A DNA stretch of 64,000 bases from G963665545 sp963665545. GTDB taxonomy: Bacteria > Pseudomonadota > Gammaproteobacteria > Xanthomonadales > SZUA-36. The stretch covers positions 496,001-560,000 of the forward strand of contig CAXXKZ010000011.1 of the NCBI GenBank assembly GCA_963665545.2. Reading direction: 5' to 3'. Under the pieces are notes generated by a model. It did no database searches and had not been told where the DNA came from. It saw only the letters and a list, made by a program, of their open reading frames with translations. A program made the position numbers and the translations under genes. Positions 59,354-64,000 of the stretch are shown here, piece after piece (position 1 is the stretch's first letter; every line of letters starts with the position of its first letter).

Positions 59354-59987
59354 TTGCCTGATCATCGCCCGCGCCAGCAGCGTACAACTGGTAACTAAAT
59401 TTAGCCGACAGAAAATCCGCCGGCCGGGTCTCAACCCGGCGCAGCCACATGGCCCGCATCGCTTGTTCGCTCAACGATTGGTCGCCCGCCTCAATGACCT
59501 GCTCCTGCTCCGATTTTGCCACTCTGCCCGAATCATCAAAGACAATCTCGTCTGCGGCCAGTTTTCCACCGGTGCCGCCGGCATCATCTTCAGGCGGCGC
59601 CAAAGCGGCCTTGCGGGCGAGCGCAATGGCAAGGTTCTGTTCCGCTTCCGACCACCCCGGCCGCTTCCGCAGTGCCAGTTCATAGCTCTCGATCGCATCT
59701 GCATAAAGACCTCCCATGACCAGGGCATTGCCCCTGTTGAAGGCGCCTGCGGCCGAAGCCGTGCGACCGAATACCGCGGCCGCTCCTGCAAAGTCACCTG
59801 CCTGATACAGCGCTGCACCAATGCGATCGGGCGTGGTGAATTTTTCGGCCGCAGCGGCGAATTCCCCAGCTTCAAACAGGCGCTGACCTTGTTGGTCAGG
59901 CGTCAACCACCAATTCGCCCAATCCGCCTGCAACGAAGCACTTCCAAGCAGGTCAATCAACACCATGATCATCAGCCATCGAGCCAT
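59346..59987 (-). CDS. batC: TPR-repeat protein BatC-like
   Basis: A 213-residue exported protein. Signal peptide (residues 1-21), then TPR-type helices: GQRLFEAGEFAAAAEKF, IGAALYQAGDFAGAAAVFG, GNALVMGGLYADAIESYELALRKRPGWSEAEQNLAIALA. A linker rich in Asp/Glu/Gly follows. BatC contributes a TPR scaffold in Bat systems. It starts 6 bases after the BatB stop, and its last codons overlap BatD. No membrane helix apart from the signal. Confidence 0.83.
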   Translation of the reverse strand: MARWLMIMVLIDLLGSASLQADWANWWLTPDQQGQRLFEAGEFAAAAEKFTTPDRIGAALYQAGDFAGAAAVFGRTASAAGAFNRGNALVMGGLYADAIESYELALRKRPGWSEAEQNLAIALARKAALAPPEDDAGGTGGKLAADEIVFDDSGRVAKSEQEQVIEAGDQSLSEQAMRAMWLRRVETRPADFLSAKFSYQLYAAGAGDDQANE

Positions 59988-59993
59988 TAATAC

Positions 59994-60974
59994 TTACTCC
60001 AGCACCAATGCGCCACCGGGGCGGAAAAAGATCAGCAGAATCAAAGCCAGCAACGGCAATAACCAGAACCCCATGTCTTGCCACTGCTGACCTTCCTGTG
60101 CCGGCGCATCACGAATGCCCCGCTCCACGTTGCGCGCCAATTTTTCGACGTCCGCTGCGTCGGCTGTCACCACGGTCAGCGTGCCACCTGCAGCTATTAA
60201 GGCGTCGCGCATCGCCACCAGGTTCAGCGCCGGCGCGACCGGGCTGCCAGGAGGTGGAACCACCTCCGGACCGGCCGCTACCGCCAGAATATGCACGGGC
60301 ACACCGCCCTCCTCTCGCAAGACTGCCAACTCGTCCAACTGGCCCGTATCGATTTCGTCGGCAAACAAGACAATTGAGCCAGGCACGCCCGCACGGGACA
60401 ATTGTTCATTGGCCAGCACGAGGGCAGCGACCACGTCATTGCCCGAAACCGGCATGATCTCGGGCTCAAGCGCAGAAGCAAAGTCAACAATGATGCCGGT
60501 ATCGGATGTCAGCGGCATTGCCAGGTGTGCGCTGCCGGCGTAGGCGATCAAGCCCACCCGAATCCCCTTCTTGATCGCCAGAAAATCACCCAATTTCTGC
60601 ACCGATCGTTGCAGGCGGCTGGGTTGAATGTCCTGCGCCTGCATTTCGGGGGTTACCTTGATCAGTATGAACACCGCGGCCCGGTCTTCAACGAATGGTG
60701 CGGGCTGCATTTTCCACGTGGGGCCTGCCAGGGCCAATGTGCCAATCAGCAAACCGCCGGCCAGCAAATGCACGGGACGCAATTTGCCACGGGAGGCGTT
60801 CTTTCCCAGCAACAATGCTTCCAGAAGGTGCGGTGCAATCACTCCCCGCCAGGCGTGCATGGCATCCTGTCTCAACCAGGTAGAACCGGCGATCAGGGCA
60901 CCAGGCACCAGTAGGAGCAGCCACGCCGGACGCAAGAAATGGAGCTGGGTCAAGTCACTGGGATGCAGGTCCAT
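59994..60974 (-). CDS. batB: VWA-domain membrane protein BatB-like, degenerate MIDAS motif
   Basis: A 326-residue protein with two N-terminal helices (about 15-35 and 68-86), a VWA domain and a C-terminal helix (LLPLLALILLIFFRP). The DxSxS metal-ion motif is replaced by FILIKVTPEM (103-111), while the later VSGNDVVAALVLANEQL and VLFADEID parts stay. Related VWA proteins with this text in the same position occur in gammaproteobacterial Bat operons, so the domain may act as a scaffold without metal. ATG 60974 shares one base with the preceding stop (TGATG). Confidence 0.85.
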   Translation of the reverse strand: MDLHPSDLTQLHFLRPAWLLLLVPGALIAGSTWLRQDAMHAWRGVIAPHLLEALLLGKNASRGKLRPVHLLAGGLLIGTLALAGPTWKMQPAPFVEDRAAVFILIKVTPEMQAQDIQPSRLQRSVQKLGDFLAIKKGIRVGLIAYAGSAHLAMPLTSDTGIIVDFASALEPEIMPVSGNDVVAALVLANEQLSRAGVPGSIVLFADEIDTGQLDELAVLREEGGVPVHILAVAAGPEVVPPPGSPVAPALNLVAMRDALIAAGGTLTVVTADAADVEKLARNVERGIRDAPAQEGQQWQDMGFWLLPLLALILLIFFRPGGALVLE

Positions 60975-61471
60975 CAGCGGACTGCATCTGTGGCAGTGGC
61001 CCGACCTGCCGCAATGCGCATTTGCAGATTGGATAGTTCCTGAAAAGCCAGAAATGCAATGGCTGTCAACAGCAAAAACGCCAGCAGCCAGGTGTACAGT
61101 TCGAGGCGCGGACGAACTGTGTTGCCCACATCATCGGTGAAATCCTGCGTATCCATCGACCCGGTCAGATCAATCGCCAGCAGCAAGTCTCGCATGGGCA
61201 ACTCGCGGACCACCGGTTCCTCCAGCCATTGTGGGCGCACCAGGGCACACACCACGCATAGCCAGCAGACGCATAGCATCAACCACTGGCTAAAGCGGCG
61301 TTGCAGAATGGTCGCACCGGTGGTCGCCTGTTGGCCGGTCAGGTGCGCAAGCCGATGGGTGAAGGGCGCCCGAACCGCGGCACGGGGCTCGGAATGGGCC
61401 GGCAAAATTTGCCAAGTCTACCAAGGCAATGGCAGCAGCAGGAACAACCAGGGATAGGCCAGCGTCAACAT
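60974..61471 (-). pseudogene. batA: BatA-like VWA protein with internal deletion and an in-frame TAG
   Basis: About 165 codons, where BatA proteins usually have about 330. The N-terminus (ATG 61471, LTLAYPWLFLLLPLPW) is cut by TAG 61418-61420, then reads on (ILPAHSEPRAAVRAPF) to a helix and the intact MIDAS motif LLLAIDLTGSMDTQDF. After TDDVG the sequence jumps to TVRPRLELYTWLLAFLLLTAIAFL, the C-terminal helix, so about 170-190 residues of the VWA domain are missing. The reading frame is kept. The ATGTTGA start overlaps the DUF4381 stop. Either a true in-frame deletion or an assembly collapse. Confidence 0.8.
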
Positions 61472-61948
61472 TTGCTGCGGTGCGACTTCAGGCCACAGGC
61501 GGGTTGCATCGGCCAGTCGGGCGGCTTCATCGGGACTGGGACACTCGCCTTCGTAACTCACTCGCTCGAGCAAGTCGCCGAGGTCTCCTTCGAACAACCG
61601 CTGCCCCGATGTAGGGCTCGACGTAGCGTCAAGAAATCGGTGCCAGGGCGCCCCGGTCAAGGCAGCGACTTGCCGTCGTGGAAATACTGAAAGCGCGGTG
61701 CGTTTGAGTAAGCTGTTGAGTGCATGGGCTTGACTGGCGGCCGATTCGGACAGGATCGCCAGTTCACGAATTGCCGCGCGGCGATAGGCATTGTGACGCC
61801 GAGCGCGAAACAATCGCCAGGCGCCCCAGACCATGGCGGCAAGTAAAAGGGTCAAAATGACGTACCAGCCCGGCGCCAGTGGCCACAAGGGCACCGCGTC
61901 GGGCATGACAATGGGATTCAGGTTTTGCAGGCTCGAGGCGTTATTGAT
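61465..61948 (-). CDS. DUF4381 family protein; frameshift near the end, possible ATC start
   Basis: About 160 residues with one membrane helix after LWPLAPGWYVIL and a soluble domain (RRAAIRELAIL, GAPWHRFLDATS, DLLERVSYE) typical of DUF4381 in Bat operons. A surplus C near 61491 hides the natural end; one base less gives SHRSKC and TGA 61465-61467, overlapping the BatA ATG. For the start, a strong GGGAGG (61956-61961) is 7 bases before codon ATC at 61948, with no ATG, GTG or TTG nearby until TTG 61987. Either a rare ATC start or a G-to-C error in ATG. Confidence 0.72.
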
Positions 61949-62930
61949 GTCGAGACCTCCCTGCTGTAGCCGAACGGCGGTGGCCAATCAGCGCCCTGAT
62001 CTGTTCAGGCACAGGGCCGGCAGTATGGATGGGCAGCAAGGGTATGGCGTAGCGTTTCGACGTGGCCCGCATCTGCTCGAGCCGCTGTTGAAAATCCTGC
62101 CGATACATTTCCCTGATTTTTCGATTACCGGTATCGACAGCCAATTGGTCCCGGCCGTCACTGAACACCAGGTGGCCCGCATCGGTCAGATCCTCTTCAA
62201 GGGGATCGTAGATAAATGCACTGATCACATCATTGTGTTCCGTCAGGCGGGTGATCAGCCTGGTGCTTTGCTCATCAATGCCGAATCCGTCGCTGATCAA
62301 ACCCACCAGACAGTCGTGCTGGGCCAGCGCGCTGACCCGTCGCAGCGCTTCATTGAGCATTTCGGGGTTGGGATCATGACTGGCAGCAGCGTTGAGCGCG
62401 TGGTTTTTCTCCACCACCCGCGCCAGCACTTGCATCACGTTCAGTTCACTTCGATGGGGCGCAATGATGTCGAGATGATGATCATCAAAGATGATCGCAC
62501 CCACCCGATCACCCGCGCTGAGTACTCGCCAGGCGGACACGGCGGCAACTTCGGCGGCTGTAACTGACTTCATTTTCTGCCTGCTGCCGAAAAACATGGA
62601 AATTCGCTGGTCGATCAGCAACCACACCGCACGATCACGTTCCTCGGTATAGACCCGAACATAAGGCTCCTTTGTCCGAGCGGTCACTTTCCAGTCGATA
62701 TTCCGAATGTCATCACCGGGCAAGTAACTGCGCAATTCCTCGAAATTCAGGCCCCTGCCACGCAGCCGGGAAGCATGCCGCCCACTGAGGATGCTGTGAA
62801 TGGGCTGACGCGGCAAGAAACTGAAGCCACTGGCTTTGAACTGCAGGCGCACCAGATGATCCAGCTCGGCGTACACCCCTGCAGGGGTGGCGGCCGAGTC
62901 CTGTTTTCTGGAAACCTTGGTGTATTGCAT
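61941..62930 (-). CDS. DUF58 domain protein (MoxR/Bat operon)
   Basis: A 329-residue cytoplasmic VWA-like protein. The DUF58 hallmark is present: GLNFEELRSYLPGDDIRNIDWKVTARTKEPYVRVYTEERDRAVWLLIDQRISM (about 66-115). The MIDAS-like Asp in LIDQR is changed from DxSxS. DUF58 proteins pair with MoxR ATPases. ATG 62930 (QYTKVS) is used though its ribosome site is weak; the open frame goes to 63005. Its stop lies 8 bases inside the DUF4381 start region. Confidence 0.88.
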   Translation of the reverse strand: MQYTKVSRKQDSAATPAGVYAELDHLVRLQFKASGFSFLPRQPIHSILSGRHASRLRGRGLNFEELRSYLPGDDIRNIDWKVTARTKEPYVRVYTEERDRAVWLLIDQRISMFFGSRQKMKSVTAAEVAAVSAWRVLSAGDRVGAIIFDDHHLDIIAPHRSELNVMQVLARVVEKNHALNAAASHDPNPEMLNEALRRVSALAQHDCLVGLISDGFGIDEQSTRLITRLTEHNDVISAFIYDPLEEDLTDAGHLVFSDGRDQLAVDTGNRKIREMYRQDFQQRLEQMRATSKRYAIPLLPIHTAGPVPEQIRALIGHRRSATAGRSRHQ

Positions 62931-62991
62931 ATTTTGTCGGGTGATGGTGCCTCTTGATCGTGCTCTGTTGATTGTGCTTTGGCGACAGTGC

Positions 62992-63960
62992 TCAGGCGAT
63001 GGCAACCACTTTCAACAACTCGTCAATCACTTCATTGGCCGAAACGCCATCAGCAGCTGCCTCGTAGCTGAGCTTGAGCCGGTGGCGAAGTACGTCGTGG
63101 GCGATGCTGCGAACATCTTCCGGCAAGGCGTGGTCGCGGCCGTTCATCCAGGCCACCACACGAGCGCACTTGTCCATGCCGATGCTGGCCCGTGGGCTGG
63201 CGCCGAGTCGAATCCAACTGGCCAACTGCTCGTTATAACGCTGCGGAAAGCGGGTTGCGTAAACCAGGTCGACTATGTAGCTTTCAACCGCTGTGCTGAC
63301 CTTGACGGCATTGATTTCCTTGCGGGCCTCGAACACGACGGACTGGGCGATGGGCGCCTCGATCTCACTCGCCCCGGTGGGCTGCTCCTCACCACGAACC
63401 AGCCGGATGACCTGGCCTTCCGCCTCCTCTGTTCCATAATCGACATAAACGTGAAGCAGAAACCGATCCATCTGCGCTTCGGGCAGTGGATAGGTGCCTT
63501 CTTGCTCGATCGGATTTTGCGTGGCCATCACCATGAACAAGTCAGGCATTTTGTGGGTGGTGCCCGCCACGGTGACCTGCCGTTCCTCCATAGCCTCCAG
63601 CAGGGCCGCCTGCACTTTGGCGGGCGCACGATTGATTTCATCGGCCAGCACGATGTTGGCGAAGATCGGGCCAGGCGCGAAACGGAACTGGTTAGTGCCG
63701 CCGTCTGTGTACAGCACTTCAGTGCCCGTGATATCGGATGGCAGCAAGTCGGGCGTAAACTGGATGCGGGAAAAATCCGCCTCCATGTTCTTAGCCAGGC
63801 TCTTTACCGCACGGGTCTTGGCGAGGCCAGGCAGTCCCTCCATCAGGATGTTCCCATTGGCCAGCACGCCGATAACCAAGCGCTCTATCACGCTCTCCTG
63901 CCCAATCACGGATTGCTGCATCTGTGATTTGAGAAGTCCAATTGAGTCGAATGGTGTCAT
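62992..63960 (-). CDS. MoxR-family AAA+ ATPase
   Basis: A 322-residue AAA+ ATPase. Walker A G42-L-P-G-L-A-K48-T49, Walker B IVLADEINRAPAKVQAALLEAMEE, sensor MATQNPIEQEGTYPLPEAQMDRF, and a C-terminal lid with GASPRASIGMDKCARVVAW. MoxR ATPases act as chaperone-like remodellers working with VWA proteins. It is the first gene of the seven-gene Bat operon (63960 to 58314). Its promoter lies in or beyond the last 40 bases of the window. Confidence 0.93.
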   Translation of the reverse strand: MTPFDSIGLLKSQMQQSVIGQESVIERLVIGVLANGNILMEGLPGLAKTRAVKSLAKNMEADFSRIQFTPDLLPSDITGTEVLYTDGGTNQFRFAPGPIFANIVLADEINRAPAKVQAALLEAMEERQVTVAGTTHKMPDLFMVMATQNPIEQEGTYPLPEAQMDRFLLHVYVDYGTEEAEGQVIRLVRGEEQPTGASEIEAPIAQSVVFEARKEINAVKVSTAVESYIVDLVYATRFPQRYNEQLASWIRLGASPRASIGMDKCARVVAWMNGRDHALPEDVRSIAHDVLRHRLKLSYEAAADGVSANEVIDELLKVVAIA

Positions 63961-64000
63961 GTGCGCTGGTCCAGCAATTACGACGGCAAAGCCTAATTTG

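Noticed and set aside
1..64000. Anti-phage defence system, prophage or integrative element
   Set aside because: I found no integrase, transposase, phage structural genes, restriction-modification or known defence genes, and no attachment site at a complete tRNA.

Overview
This window (high-GC, densely coded, mixed strands) looks like a chromosomal segment of a gammaproteobacterium that lives on peptides. My guess is the Xanthomonadales / Wenzhouxiangella / Woeseia neighbourhood. The basis is the overall protein character, many Tat-exported and lipoprotein hydrolases, TolB-propeller amidohydrolases, and a secreted metalloprotease ending in a short Gly-Phe-Glu tail. The taxon is an inference; no rRNA or other marker gene is present. 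I see no prophage, plasmid, CRISPR or complete insertion sequence.

Layout. 1-16 kb: a partial VPS10/BNR-repeat secreted protein (-), an S9 prolyl oligopeptidase, a Tat-exported NAD-epimerase-like protein, an ABC-2 exporter (ATPase plus a permease broken by two in-frame stops), a membrane protein, an amidohydrolase, a secreted metzincin protease, and a (-) operon of serine hydrolase, M24B Xaa-Pro peptidase and class II aldolase. 14.6-15.3 kb is a gene-free stretch full of inverted and dispersed repeats. 15.3-25.8 kb: a GlsB-like protein, M19 dipeptidase, esterase, second serine hydrolase, membrane protein, winged-helix regulator, double-hotdog thioesterase, threonine dehydratase-like enzyme, DAACS symporter and Fpg/Nei glycosylase, nearly all with frameshifts, plus a repeat-rich patch at 21.6-22.3 kb. 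25.9-35.6 kb: a TolB-propeller amidohydrolase, then a GntR/FCD regulator divergent from an acyl-CoA operon (CRYL1-like dehydrogenase, long-chain-type acyl-CoA dehydrogenase, CaiD-like hydratase), a class II aldolase and a Cys/Met PLP enzyme coupled to an RND pump. 35.6-47 kb: the RND pump, GST, P1 peptidase, an ECF sigma module, DsbA-like isomerase, atypical SDR, a DUF1330-like protein and a paralogue of the Tat epimerase. 47-58 kb: three phosphodiesterase/sulfatase-fold lipoproteins, an AlkD-like protein, a D-aminoacylase fused to a cyclophilin, and a second TolB-propeller amidohydrolase. 58.3-64 kb: a MoxR-DUF58-DUF4381-BatABCD operon.

How they work together. The common theme is export of hydrolases that act on peptides and modified amino acids (S9, M24B, M19, P1/DmpA-type, serine hydrolases, D-aminoacylase, amidohydrolases, metzincin), with uptake and catabolism of amino acids and acyl-CoA compounds inside (DAACS, dehydratase, CGS/MGL family, beta-oxidation-like operon) and envelope stress or export systems (MoxR/Bat, ECF sigma, RND, ABC).

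Sequence quality matters here. About 19 genes are interrupted. Most frameshifts are consistent with one extra base in a short homopolymer, and six in-frame TGA/TAG codons are each one transition from TGG (Trp). I read most of these as consensus errors rather than true gene decay. I therefore give the full span of each interrupted gene and keep type CDS unless the damage is heavy (three cases are marked pseudogene).
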